The position numbers and the translations under genes were made by a program. Positions 40,910 to 50,004 of a DNA stretch of 62,588 bases are shown piece by piece. Positions within the stretch are counted from its first letter, which is position 1. Every line of letters starts with the position of its first letter. The notes under the pieces were generated by a model. That model worked only from the letters and a program-made list of their open reading frames with translations, was not told the DNA's origin and did not search any database. Source of the DNA: Ruminococcus sp. (GTDB lineage Bacteria > Bacillota > Clostridia > Oscillospirales > Ruminococcaceae); contig SVNR01000009.1 of the NCBI GenBank assembly GCA_015066815.1, forward strand, positions 1 to 62,588, in the 5' to 3' direction.

Positions 40910-42964
40910 ATGAAAAAATGGATCATAGGAAATCCGGATAGCCGTATCTCCGTGAAGATGTCCTCGGGGAGCGATCTTTCGCCGCTCTGTGCTGATGTTA
41001 TGGTTTCACGTGGAATAACCGATCTGAATGCGGCTGCGCAGTTTGTAAGAGCAGATGCTCTTGAGTCTCCTTTTGCAGTCAGGGATATGGATAAGGCTGT
41101 AGATATAATAAACGAGGCAGTTGAGTGTGAACAGAAAATATGCATATACGGAGATTATGACTGTGACGGAATAACCTCTACAGTTATGCTGTACTCATAT
41201 CTTGAGTGTATCGGTGCAGATGTTTCATATTATATCCCGGAAAGATCAGAGGGATACGGACTTAACAAGGAATCCGTACATAAGCTTGCCGAGGCCGGAA
41301 CGGAGCTTATAATTACAGTTGATAACGGAATTTCGGCTATAGACGAGGCTTTGCTTATAAAAGAACTTGGTATGAAGCTTGTTATAACGGATCATCATCA
41401 GCCGGGAGAGGAGCTTCCGGAGGCAGAGGCTATAATAAATCCTCACAGGAAGGATTGCAGTTCCTCTTTTAAGTACCTTTGCGGAGCAGGAGTTGTCCTT
41501 AAGCTGATAGCAGCTATGGAGGGCGGAGATTATGAAAGTGCGATGGAGCAGTTCGGAGATCTTGCGGCAGTCGGTACTATAGCGGATATTGTTTCGGTGA
41601 CAGGTGAAAACAGATATATAGTTGAGCAGGGGCTTATGATCCTCAGAAATACCGAACGGTGCGGGTTAATAGAGCTTATGAAATTAGCAGGGATTATAGA
41701 TGATAACGGTGATTGTAAAAAAATAACCTCTGATTCAATAGCGTTCATGATAGCTCCAAGAATAAATGCCTCAGGAAGATTCGGATCTCCGTCACAGGCT
41801 TTTGAGCTTCTCATGTGTGATGATCCGGATGCAGCTGCCGGTATGGCAGATAGTCTCAACGATCTGAATAATCAGAGAAAAGCTGCTGAAAACGAAATAA
41901 TCGAGCAGATATTCTCTCAGATAAACAACGATCCTGCCATGCTTTCTGAAAGAGTTCTTCTTTTTTACGGAGAAAACTGGCATCATGGAGTTATAGGTAT
42001 AGTGGCTGCTAAGCTGCTTGAAAAGTACGGAAAGCCATGTATCATAATTACCAAAGAAGGAGATGTCTCAAGAGGTTCAGCAAGAGCGTTCGGGGATTTT
42101 TCCGTGTTTGAGTGTCTGACTGCATGTGAAGAGGTACTTTTAAAATACGGCGGACATATGGGCGCAGGAGGATTTTCACTGAAAACATCAGATATAGAAA
42201 AATTTCACAGCCTTCTCAGAGACTATTCACTGAAGAGTCATGAAAGCATGCCGGTTTATACTATAAGAGCAGAAAAGCTTCTTCGTGCTTCAGAGATAAC
42301 AGTTAAAAACGTAGAGGGGCTTAATTTGCTGGAACCTTTTGGTGAGGGAAATGAAAAACCGTTCTTTGCATTGGCAGGCGCTGTAATAGAAGATGTCATA
42401 CCTTTGTCAGGCGGAGCACACACAAAGCTTAAGCTGTCTTATGAGGGAATGACGTTCTACGCACTTATGTTCCGTGTGAAAACTGATGAGATTTCTGTAC
42501 TGAGAGGCCAAAAATTTGATTTTATCGTATCTATGACAATAAACGAATTCAGAGGACAGTCAAGTGTTGAGTTTATGGTAAATGATTTCAGAAAAAGCGG
42601 AATAAATCAGGACAGCTACTTTGCTGCAAATGACGCCTATGAAAAATATATCAGAAACGAAAAGCTTCCTGATGCATACTACAAGAGGATGTGTCCGGAC
42701 AGAGAAGATCTGATAAGGGTTTATTCGGCAGTTACTGAAAAAGAAACGCTTACTGATGAGTTGTTTATTAAAAACGATACAGCAAAAATAAATATATGCA
42801 AGCTTAAGATATGTCTTGACATATTCAGGGAGCTTGGACTTGTTGATATGGATTATGCGGCGGGTAAAGCACGCAGATTGAGGGTAAATAAAAAATCGGA
42901 TCTTGAGAATTCGAAAATTTTAAGGGGGCTTAGAAGCAAATGGGAAACGAAAGTTGTACAATAA
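40910..42964 (+). CDS. recJ: single-stranded-DNA-specific exonuclease RecJ
   Basis: A 684-residue 5'-3' exonuclease of the DHH family, used in recombination and mismatch repair. Motif I is YGDYDCDGITS (~77-87) and motif III is ITDHHQPG (~162-169). The DHHA1 region contains GHMGAGGFSL, and an OB-fold follows (~450-560). A further C-terminal helical part (~575-684) is present, as in many Clostridial RecJ proteins. The SD is rather far from the ATG. It overlaps relA by 25 bp, so the two are translationally linked. Confidence 0.93.
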   Translation: MKKWIIGNPDSRISVKMSSGSDLSPLCADVMVSRGITDLNAAAQFVRADALESPFAVRDMDKAVDIINEAVECEQKICIYGDYDCDGITSTVMLYSYLECIGADVSYYIPERSEGYGLNKESVHKLAEAGTELIITVDNGISAIDEALLIKELGMKLVITDHHQPGEELPEAEAIINPHRKDCSSSFKYLCGAGVVLKLIAAMEGGDYESAMEQFGDLAAVGTIADIVSVTGENRYIVEQGLMILRNTERCGLIELMKLAGIIDDNGDCKKITSDSIAFMIAPRINASGRFGSPSQAFELLMCDDPDAAAGMADSLNDLNNQRKAAENEIIEQIFSQINNDPAMLSERVLLFYGENWHHGVIGIVAAKLLEKYGKPCIIITKEGDVSRGSARAFGDFSVFECLTACEEVLLKYGGHMGAGGFSLKTSDIEKFHSLLRDYSLKSHESMPVYTIRAEKLLRASEITVKNVEGLNLLEPFGEGNEKPFFALAGAVIEDVIPLSGGAHTKLKLSYEGMTFYALMFRVKTDEISVLRGQKFDFIVSMTINEFRGQSSVEFMVNDFRKSGINQDSYFAANDAYEKYIRNEKLPDAYYKRMCPDREDLIRVYSAVTEKETLTDELFIKNDTAKINICKLKICLDIFRELGLVDMDYAAGKARRLRVNKKSDLENSKILRGLRSKWETKVVQ

Positions 42965-45147
42965 ATATGCTTATCCAGAAAATTCTGGACGAGGACAAAC
43001 AATATGATATGAGTAAGATCATATCTGCTTACGAGTTTGCGGATGCTGCTCATGAGGGGCAGAAAAGATCATCAGGAGAACCATATATAGTTCATCCGGT
43101 GTCAGTGTCGTTTATTCTTCTTGAACTTGGTATGGATACAGATACCATATGCGCTGCAATGCTTCATGATGTTGTTGAGGATACTGATGCAACGCTTGAA
43201 GATATTCAGAAAAAATTCGGTCAGGATGTTGCGATGCTCGTAGACGGAGTTACCAAGCTTTCAAAAGCTCCTATTTTTAATCAGGATGAGCAGCTTGCGG
43301 AAAACGTAAGAAAAATCCTTCTTGCTATGTCTCAGGATATCAGAGTAATGCTGATAAAGCTATGTGACAGACTTCACAATATGCGTACTCTCGGCTTCAG
43401 ACCCGGAGCAAAGCAGAGAAAAGCAGCTCTTGAAACAATGAATATTTATGCGCCGATAGCTCATCGACTCGGAATAAAATCAATAAAAGACGAGCTTGAA
43501 GATCTGGCATTTCACTACCTTGATCCTTATGCATATTCAGAGATAGAACATATTCTTGAAATCAAAAAGGATGAAAGAGAAAAGTTCATTGCTTCTATAA
43601 AACAGAAGATATCAGACAGATTTTCCGGAATGGATTTTGAAAAAACTCCTCAGATAGACGGAAGAGTAAAGAGTATATATGGTATCTATAAAAAAATATA
43701 TATTGACCGGAAAAGCATCGAAGAAGTTTATGACAAATACGCAGTTCGTATTATAGTTTCAAGCGTTCTTGAATGCTATAATGTTCTTGGTATAATACAT
43801 GATATGTTCACACCTATTCCTAACAGATTCAAGGACTATATATCTACACCTAAGGCAAACATGTATCAGTCACTTCATACAACTGTTATGGGAAGAGAGG
43901 GTATTACATTTGAAGTGCAGATCAGAACATGGGATATGCACTATACTGCTGAGTATGGTATCGCTGCTCACTGGAAGTACAAGGAAGGCATCCGCAGCAG
44001 AGACAAGATGGAAGAGAAGCTTTCATGGATAAGACAGGTTCTCGAAGCCCAGCAGGCTGCTGATGATGTTGAGGAGATAGTGCGAATTATAAAAACGGAC
44101 CTTTCTACTGAAGAAATAGTAGTTTTTACGCCTAAGGCTGATTCGTTCACACTTCCCAAGGATTCGACGATTATTGACTTTGCATACAGGGTTCACACAC
44201 AGATAGGACATCGGATGACAGGTGCAAAGGTTGACGGAAAGATAGTTCCGCTTGATTATAAGCTCAACACCGGAGATATAATCGAGATAATGACTACAAA
44301 GGACGAAAGCAGAGGACCTAACCGTGCATGGCTTGAGATAGCGAAGACAAACGAGGCGAAGTCCAAGATCCGTTCGTGGTTCAAAAAAGAATGCCGTGAA
44401 GAAAACATACGTCAGGGTAAGGAAGAACTTGAAAAAGAGTTCAAGCATTACAGAATGACTGTGCCAGAAGAGGATATCGAGGATTTTCTCGGAGACGATC
44501 TGAAGAGACATAACTGTTCCACACTTGATGATTTTTATGCTGCAATAGGATACGGAGGCGTTATGCTTCCAAAGATGATGCAGAGATTAAAGGACAGCTA
44601 TGACAAGCTTTACGCTAAGCCTGAAGATAACGAGGAGGATATTGTTCCTACACAGACTCTTTCAGATAAAAACGACAGCGGTGTTATTTTTGAAAAAACC
44701 TTCAATGATATGCAGGTAAGGTATTCACACTGCTGCAATCCGCTTCCGGGAGATGATATTGTCGGATATATAACAAGAGGCAGAGGTATTTCTGTTCATA
44801 AGAAAACCTGTGCAAACTATATAATGGCTATGGAGGGTGACGATGAGGAAAAGAAAGAGCGCTGGAAACGCGTTGAGTGGTCAAAAGAACCCAAGTCCGA
44901 ATTCCGTGCTGTTATAGATATTCTTGCGATAGACAGTACCGGTCTGCTTCTGACTGTTGCCGGAACAGTTGCTGAATCAAAGCTTCCTATCTTCAATTCT
45001 TCTTCAAGAAGACTGAAAAACGGAAACGCGGAGATAAAGCTTACAGTTTCCGTTACCGGAAAAGAACAGCTTAATATTCTTATAGGAAAGATACAGAAGC
45101 TTCACAACGTAATATCGGTAACGAAGCTTGAAGGAGGAAACAAATAA
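42940..45147 (+). CDS. relA: bifunctional (p)ppGpp synthetase/hydrolase (RelA/SpoT, Rel)
   Basis: A 735-residue stringent-response enzyme. The N-terminal HD hydrolase has HPVSVSFILLELG, MLHDVVEDTD and RLHNMRTLG, so it should degrade ppGpp. The synthetase has GRVKSIYGIYKK and SLHTTVMG. TGS (~395-455, VFTPKADSF), helical, zinc-finger-like (RYSHCCNPLPGDDIVGY) and ACT domains follow. Both activities look intact, as in the single Rel of Firmicutes. It begins inside recJ and ends by sharing the TAATG with the next gene. Confidence 0.94.
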   Translation: MGNESCTINMLIQKILDEDKQYDMSKIISAYEFADAAHEGQKRSSGEPYIVHPVSVSFILLELGMDTDTICAAMLHDVVEDTDATLEDIQKKFGQDVAMLVDGVTKLSKAPIFNQDEQLAENVRKILLAMSQDIRVMLIKLCDRLHNMRTLGFRPGAKQRKAALETMNIYAPIAHRLGIKSIKDELEDLAFHYLDPYAYSEIEHILEIKKDEREKFIASIKQKISDRFSGMDFEKTPQIDGRVKSIYGIYKKIYIDRKSIEEVYDKYAVRIIVSSVLECYNVLGIIHDMFTPIPNRFKDYISTPKANMYQSLHTTVMGREGITFEVQIRTWDMHYTAEYGIAAHWKYKEGIRSRDKMEEKLSWIRQVLEAQQAADDVEEIVRIIKTDLSTEEIVVFTPKADSFTLPKDSTIIDFAYRVHTQIGHRMTGAKVDGKIVPLDYKLNTGDIIEIMTTKDESRGPNRAWLEIAKTNEAKSKIRSWFKKECREENIRQGKEELEKEFKHYRMTVPEEDIEDFLGDDLKRHNCSTLDDFYAAIGYGGVMLPKMMQRLKDSYDKLYAKPEDNEEDIVPTQTLSDKNDSGVIFEKTFNDMQVRYSHCCNPLPGDDIVGYITRGRGISVHKKTCANYIMAMEGDDEEKKERWKRVEWSKEPKSEFRAVIDILAIDSTGLLLTVAGTVAESKLPIFNSSSRRLKNGNAEIKLTVSVTGKEQLNILIGKIQKLHNVISVTKLEGGNK

Positions 45148-45776
45148 TGCTGACGGTCTACAATCTCAGACTCGGTCAAGATTTTCAGTCGAACTGTTAT
45201 GTTGTGGCAAATGATAAAAAAGAAGCGTTTGCTGTTGATATAGGCGGAGAAGCTCAGGAACTTATAAAATTTCTCAGTAGCAAGGAACTGACACTGAAGA
45301 AGATTTTTCTTACGCATGGTCATTATGACCATTTCAGAGGTACAGCTGAAACAGTTAAAAATACCGGTGCAAAGGTATATATACATCGTGAGGATGAGGC
45401 TATGATGACTGACGCTGAAAGATCCCTTGCGTATGCTATAGGCTTCAGAAGCTTTAACAGTGTGGACGAATATGAGGTAACAGAGGACGGGGATGTTATC
45501 GATTTTTCGGGTGTTCCTGTAAAGGTAATACACACTCCCGGACACACTAAAGGCGGAGTTTGCTACGTGTGTGAAAATAAAATTTTTTCGGGTGACACGC
45601 TTTTCAGAATGTCGATAGGCAGAACTGATTTTCCGGGAGGAGATTTTAATGAACTGATGGCTTCGTTGAAAAAACTAAAGAATCTGTCAGAAAACATGGA
45701 CTATGAGGTTTATCCCGGACACGAAAGTACGACGACACTATTGAATGAAATTGAACGAAACCCATATATGCGGTGA
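45147..45776 (+). CDS. MBL-fold hydrolase (glyoxalase II-like)
   Basis: A 209-residue metallo-beta-lactamase-fold protein with the metal motifs THGHYDHFRG (~53-62), HTPGHTKGG (~131), FSGDTLF and YPGHES. This is the YqgX/GloB-like type that commonly lies just after relA in Clostridia. The substrate is probably a thioester, but it is not established. Its ATG overlaps the relA stop (TAATG). Confidence 0.9.
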   Translation: MLTVYNLRLGQDFQSNCYVVANDKKEAFAVDIGGEAQELIKFLSSKELTLKKIFLTHGHYDHFRGTAETVKNTGAKVYIHREDEAMMTDAERSLAYAIGFRSFNSVDEYEVTEDGDVIDFSGVPVKVIHTPGHTKGGVCYVCENKIFSGDTLFRMSIGRTDFPGGDFNELMASLKKLKNLSENMDYEVYPGHESTTTLLNEIERNPYMR

Positions 45777-45785
45777 TATGATACA

Positions 45786-47237
45786 ATGACAATAATACTT
45801 GATAACAATACTTACAAATACGAAACAGAAGCAACGATAAAGCTTTTTATTCCGGCAGAAAGATTTGAGTTTATCTATGATCAGACTGATGCTCCGGGTG
45901 ATATTATTATTACACGAATGAAAAAATGCAAAAGCTATGTGTATTTTTATTCATATATACGGGCAGCAGGCAGAAAAGCGCGCAGAGCAGGCAAGGTCTC
46001 TGCCGCTGATTTTTCTGAAAAAGACGGAGAGTTTCAGATATGCAGGCTTTTGTTTACAATGCTCTGTGATTTTTATGGATTTACGCCGAAGTGGGGGCTT
46101 CTTACAGGTATAAGGCCTGTACGTAAGATAAACCTCCTTTTCAAAGAAGGATATACAGAAAAAGATATAAGACGTGAATTTTCTGAAAAGTATTATGTTT
46201 CTGACGCTAAAACAGATATTGCGCTCAGGACAGCGGCAATACAACAGCCTATAATTCCGGACTTCAGTAAAAAAACAGTGAGCATATATGTATCAGTTCC
46301 TTTTTGCCCTACAAGGTGCAGCTACTGTTCTTTTGTTTCACATTCTATGGACAGTGCGGTAAAGCTGATTCCGCAGTATATTGAAAAGCTATGCTGTGAG
46401 CTTGAAATATTAGGGGATATAGTAAAAAAATACGGTCTTAAGGTCGATACTATTTATTATGGAGGCGGTACGCCCACATCCCTGAGTGCAGATGAGCTTT
46501 ACAGGATCATGAAGAAAACCTCTGAATGTTTTGATCTCTCAGCGGTACGTGAATATAATGTAGAGGCCGGACGAGCGGATACTATTACCAAAGAAAAGCT
46601 TCAGGTAATAAAGCAGATGAATGCCACCAGAATCTCTATAAACCCTCAGACCCTTAACGATGAGGTGCTTGGTATTATAGGCAGAAGGCACACTGCAGCA
46701 CAGGTTATAGAAGCATATAAGCTTGCAAGAGGTCTTGGGTTCGACAATATCAACATGGATCTTATTGCCGGACTTCCGACAGAAAGCTTTGCAAGCTTCA
46801 AGTCTACCCTTGACAGAGTTACAGAGCTTGGACCTGATGGAATAACAATCCACGCACTTACACTCAAGCGTTCTGCAGGATTATATCAGTCAGGAAAGGA
46901 AAACATATCAAACCCTGCGTGTGAGATGGTCGATTATGGGATAAAGCATCTTACAGAATGTGGTTATGCTCCGTATTACATGTACAGACAGAAAAATACT
47001 ATAGATAACCTTGAAAACATAGGCTACTCCAGACCCGGAAAAGAATCACTGTACAACATATATATCATGGATGAAACACAGACTATTCTCGGTGCCGGAT
47101 GTGCTGCCTCAACGAAGCTGGTAGATGAGGAAAACCGTATCAGCAGAGTTATGAACTACAAGTTCCCATACGAGTATATAAACAGATTTGATGAGCTTAT
47201 GAAAAAGAAAGACGAAGTCAGAGCTTTTTTTGAATAA
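45786..47237 (+). CDS. hemZ: HemZ, coproporphyrinogen-oxidase-like radical SAM protein
   Basis: A 483-residue protein of the oxygen-independent coproporphyrinogen dehydrogenase family. A ~160-residue N-terminal domain typical of HemZ precedes the radical SAM core: SVPFCPTRCSYCSFVS (CxxxCxxC), YYGGGTPTSL and RRHTAAQV. Usual heme genes are not nearby. In Clostridia hemZ often follows relA and the MBL hydrolase, as here. The exact reaction in this organism is unproven. Confidence 0.9.
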   Translation: MTIILDNNTYKYETEATIKLFIPAERFEFIYDQTDAPGDIIITRMKKCKSYVYFYSYIRAAGRKARRAGKVSAADFSEKDGEFQICRLLFTMLCDFYGFTPKWGLLTGIRPVRKINLLFKEGYTEKDIRREFSEKYYVSDAKTDIALRTAAIQQPIIPDFSKKTVSIYVSVPFCPTRCSYCSFVSHSMDSAVKLIPQYIEKLCCELEILGDIVKKYGLKVDTIYYGGGTPTSLSADELYRIMKKTSECFDLSAVREYNVEAGRADTITKEKLQVIKQMNATRISINPQTLNDEVLGIIGRRHTAAQVIEAYKLARGLGFDNINMDLIAGLPTESFASFKSTLDRVTELGPDGITIHALTLKRSAGLYQSGKENISNPACEMVDYGIKHLTECGYAPYYMYRQKNTIDNLENIGYSRPGKESLYNIYIMDETQTILGAGCAASTKLVDEENRISRVMNYKFPYEYINRFDELMKKKDEVRAFFE

Positions 47238-47254
47238 GCTGTTTTGGAGGAAAA

Positions 47255-49171
47255 ATGCTAAAAAAAAATCAACTTGTCGAATTTGAAATAACAGGAATAA
47301 CTACAGAAGGAAACGGTGTAGGCAGATATGAGGGAATGGCGGTTTTTGTGCCTTTTACCGCTGTAGGGGATTTTGTCAGTGTTAAAATAGTAAAGGTTCT
47401 CAAGAGCTATTCTTATGGCATAATAAACGAAATAATAACTCCGTCTCCTGACAGAACAGAATCCGATTGTCCTGTTTCACAAAAATGCGGCGGCTGTATG
47501 TTCCGTCATATCACATATGACGCAGAACTGAGAATAAAAAGCGGGTTTGTAACAGACAGCTTCAGAAGAATAGGTGGTTTTGAGCTGGATTACGAAGAAA
47601 TAGCAGGCTGCGAGCATATAGACCACTACAGAAACAAGGCACAGTATCCTGTGGCACCGGGCCCTGACGGCAAGGCTGTGTGCGGATTTTATTCACGAAG
47701 AAGTCATCGTATAGTTCCTTTTACCGAATGTCGTTTACAGCCTGTTGTTTTCAGAAAAATAGTTGATTTTGTTATAGAGCATATAAACAAAAACTGTATT
47801 TCGGCATATGACGAGACAACAGGAAAAGGCCTTGTCAGACATATTTATATCAGACAAGGCTTTCATAGCGGAAAAATAATGCTTTGTATCGTTGTTTCCA
47901 ATAAAAAAGCTATTCCGCTTATTCAGACAATGCTCTCCGAGTCATTGCTTACTGAAAAATTTCCTGAAATAGTCAGTGTGGTTGTGAATATCAATCCTGA
48001 AAACACCAACGTTATTCTCGGAAAAAAATGCGTTACAGTATATGGCGAGGACAATATCACCGATGTTATGTGCGAAAATAAAATATCACTTTCTCCGTTT
48101 TCTTTTTATCAGGTAAACACTCCGCAGGCAGAGCTTCTTTACAGTATAGCAGCGGATTATGCAGAACTTACAGGTAATGAAGAAATCCTTGATCTTTACT
48201 GTGGAGCGGGAACGATAGGACTTTCTATGCATGATAAGGTAAAGACGCTTACAGGTGTTGAGGTTATAGAACAGGCTGTAGAAAACGCCCGTACAAACGC
48301 TGCTGCAAATAACATCAAAAATGCGGAGTTTATCTGCGGAGACGCAGGTCATATTGCAGACAAGCTTCTGAAGGACGGAAAACGTCCGGATGTTGTTATA
48401 GTAGATCCGCCGAGAAAAGGCTGCGATAATCTGACTCTTGATTCTATTGTCAGAATGAAGCCTGAAAGGATAGTTATGATTTCATGTAATCCTGCAACTG
48501 CAGCAAGGGATTGTAAAATACTTTGCAGTGAAGAGAACGGGTATGAGATAAAGAGAATAAGGGGAGTGGATCTGTTTCCGAGAACGGGGCATGTGGAGAC
48601 GGTTGTTTGTTTGAGTAGGGAAAAGGCGATGCTTGTAAAAAAGGAAACGAAAATGATTTATGATGAAAAAAGCGGATATAAGTCTTGGAGCAATCTAAAA
48701 AAGCAGATGCATGATTTGCTTTGCGATTCTCTCAAAGATAAAATTTCCTATTTCTACACCAGTTACCATGAAGTGCATAATGCCTACGGCAGAGCAACCA
48801 TTAATTACAGCAAAAAAGAAATAGTAGCGTTTTCTTGGGTTGAAATGTACAAACAGGAACAAGAAGTATCTCAACTCTACAGTCAAGGCAAAAAGGTTTC
48901 TTATGGCGAAATAATGAAGAAATGGATGCCTGAGTGCAAACTTTGTGATGCTGATTTCATCAATTCCCTTACCATTTATCTCAAAACCGACATCGCAGCA
49001 TCCTTAAACTCCGACAACTATTTGTTACGTGTGTTTGCTTATATGGATAGACGAGTTGGTAAGAGAACACTTGTAAAGATTAAGGACGATGTAGAAAAAC
49101 TGCCCGATTGGGTAAAGCAATTCTATCAAATCCGCTGTGAAGCAGATGGCATTGTTTTCCCACCTAAATGA
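47255..49171 (+). CDS. rlmD: 23S rRNA uracil-C5 methyltransferase RlmD fused at its C-terminus to an SF0329-like domain
   Basis: A 638-residue reading frame. Residues 1-~456 are a complete RlmD: TRAM domain, CPVSQKCGGCMFRH cluster ligands, LDLYCGAGTIGLS for SAM, VDPPRKGCD, the catalytic SCNPATAARD, and the ending HVETVVCLS. The frame then continues for ~180 residues (SWSNLKKQMHDLLCDSLKDK onward) with the look of the small SF0329 family. A methionine at residue 467 (ATG 48653) has AAGGA 7 nt before it, so that part may also be made alone. Codon use and style change at the junction. The repeat of GAGACGGTTGT at 48596 and 49181 suggests the added part was inserted at the gene end. Confidence 0.85.
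   Translation: MLKKNQLVEFEITGITTEGNGVGRYEGMAVFVPFTAVGDFVSVKIVKVLKSYSYGIINEIITPSPDRTESDCPVSQKCGGCMFRHITYDAELRIKSGFVTDSFRRIGGFELDYEEIAGCEHIDHYRNKAQYPVAPGPDGKAVCGFYSRRSHRIVPFTECRLQPVVFRKIVDFVIEHINKNCISAYDETTGKGLVRHIYIRQGFHSGKIMLCIVVSNKKAIPLIQTMLSESLLTEKFPEIVSVVVNINPENTNVILGKKCVTVYGEDNITDVMCENKISLSPFSFYQVNTPQAELLYSIAADYAELTGNEEILDLYCGAGTIGLSMHDKVKTLTGVEVIEQAVENARTNAAANNIKNAEFICGDAGHIADKLLKDGKRPDVVIVDPPRKGCDNLTLDSIVRMKPERIVMISCNPATAARDCKILCSEENGYEIKRIRGVDLFPRTGHVETVVCLSREKAMLVKKETKMIYDEKSGYKSWSNLKKQMHDLLCDSLKDKISYFYTSYHEVHNAYGRATINYSKKEIVAFSWVEMYKQEQEVSQLYSQGKKVSYGEIMKKWMPECKLCDADFINSLTIYLKTDIAASLNSDNYLLRVFAYMDRRVGKRTLVKIKDDVEKLPDWVKQFYQIRCEADGIVFPPK
48596..48606 (+). repeat. direct repeat, left copy (candidate attachment core)
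   Basis: GAGACGGTTGT inside the codons for HVETVV of RlmD. It is repeated exactly at 49181-49191, 585 bp away. Confidence 0.6.
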
Positions 49172-49180
49172 ATTACAGTC

Positions 49181-49191
49181 GAGACGGTTGT
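49181..49191 (+). repeat. direct repeat, right copy (candidate attachment core)
   Basis: GAGACGGTTGT again, just past the stop of the fused gene and in the same frame. With the bases after it this reads VETVVILSHKEGDEV, a second RlmD-type C-terminus, and runs straight into the next gene. It is also enclosed by an 8-bp palindrome (GAATTACA 49170-49177 with TGTAATTC 49189-49196). Confidence 0.6.
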
Positions 49192-49222
49192 AATTCTCTC
49201 CCACAAAGAAGGAGATGAAGTA

Positions 49223-49864
49223 ATGAAAATTACAAAGAGAAATATTGCTATTTTATTTTTGTCGCTTGTAATGATATGTGCGGTTACATTCAGCCTAAGA
49301 TTCACAAAATACATAGGCATAACTGCATTAAAAATTGTAGCTCCGGTTTTCATTAATCTGTTAAATGGGATTATTGCATTGATTGCAATGAAATTAACAG
49401 ATATGAAAATCGAGATTGACCTCAAAAACAAACATCAATATTTGATTGGTATTGCGATTGCACTTGGACTAAGTGTTGTGATTGCCGTTATACCCGCTCT
49501 TTGCGGCTTTTCGTTGATAGGAAATAATGTGGATTTCTCGTGGTTTGTCTTTATTTATGAGTTGCTGGTCTGTCTGTTAATTATAGGTCCAGTAGAAGAA
49601 TTTGTATTTCGGGTATATCTGCAGGATACCTTTGTAAGTTTCTTTAAAAAGAACAAGTGGCTTGGTATTGTGATCGCATCATTCCTGTTTGGATTGTGGC
49701 ATATCATCAACGGAGGTATCATTCAGGTACTGTTCACGTTTGGTATAGGACTTGTATTTGGTTTTGCAAAATATAAAATCAAGAATTGTGGTTATGTAGG
49801 TGTCGCTTTTGGACACGGATTATATGACTTTTTTAATACCCTTGTGAGAATGTTTATTGTTTGA
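49223..49864 (+). CDS. CPBP family intramembrane metalloprotease
   Basis: A 213-residue protein with about six membrane helices and the CPBP (Abi, CAAX protease-like) motifs EEFVFR (~114-119), FGLWHIINGG (~150) and FGHGLYDFF (~195-203). In Firmicutes such proteins often confer self-immunity to bacteriocins or process membrane peptides; the substrate here is unknown. AAGGAG lies 9 nt upstream. The frame is open back through the VETVVILS remnant, as if the gene arrived together with an RlmD 3' end. Confidence 0.87.
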   Translation: MKITKRNIAILFLSLVMICAVTFSLRFTKYIGITALKIVAPVFINLLNGIIALIAMKLTDMKIEIDLKNKHQYLIGIAIALGLSVVIAVIPALCGFSLIGNNVDFSWFVFIYELLVCLLIIGPVEEFVFRVYLQDTFVSFFKKNKWLGIVIASFLFGLWHIINGGIIQVLFTFGIGLVFGFAKYKIKNCGYVGVAFGHGLYDFFNTLVRMFIV

Positions 49865-49884
49865 CAAATTAAAATTTTAAAACC

Positions 49885-49944
49885 ACAATTTTATATTTAA
49901 AATTTTTGGAGAAAAAGTTGTCAAGTAATATTGACAATTTCATT
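49885..49944 (+). repeat. 60-nt repeat, left copy
   Basis: It matches the reverse complement of 62463-62522 at 59 of 60 positions (difference at 49895). It contains an inner palindrome, TTGTCAA...TTGACAA (about 49918-49937). It fills the gap between the CPBP gene and the PAP2 gene. Confidence 0.85.
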
Positions 49945-50004
49945 CTGTTATTTAAAAGAGTCTATAATAGTTTTCAAATTTTAAACATCGAAAGAGGGAA
50001 GAAC

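Noticed and set aside
49861-49968. Promoter for the PAP2 gene from TTGACA (49931) and TATAAT (49963)
   Set aside because: Spacing is 26 nt, too long for a vegetative promoter.
49906-50004. Upstream extension of the PAP2 gene
   Set aside because: The extra N-terminal codons come from the 60-nt repeat and lack an SD; ATG 50005 has one.
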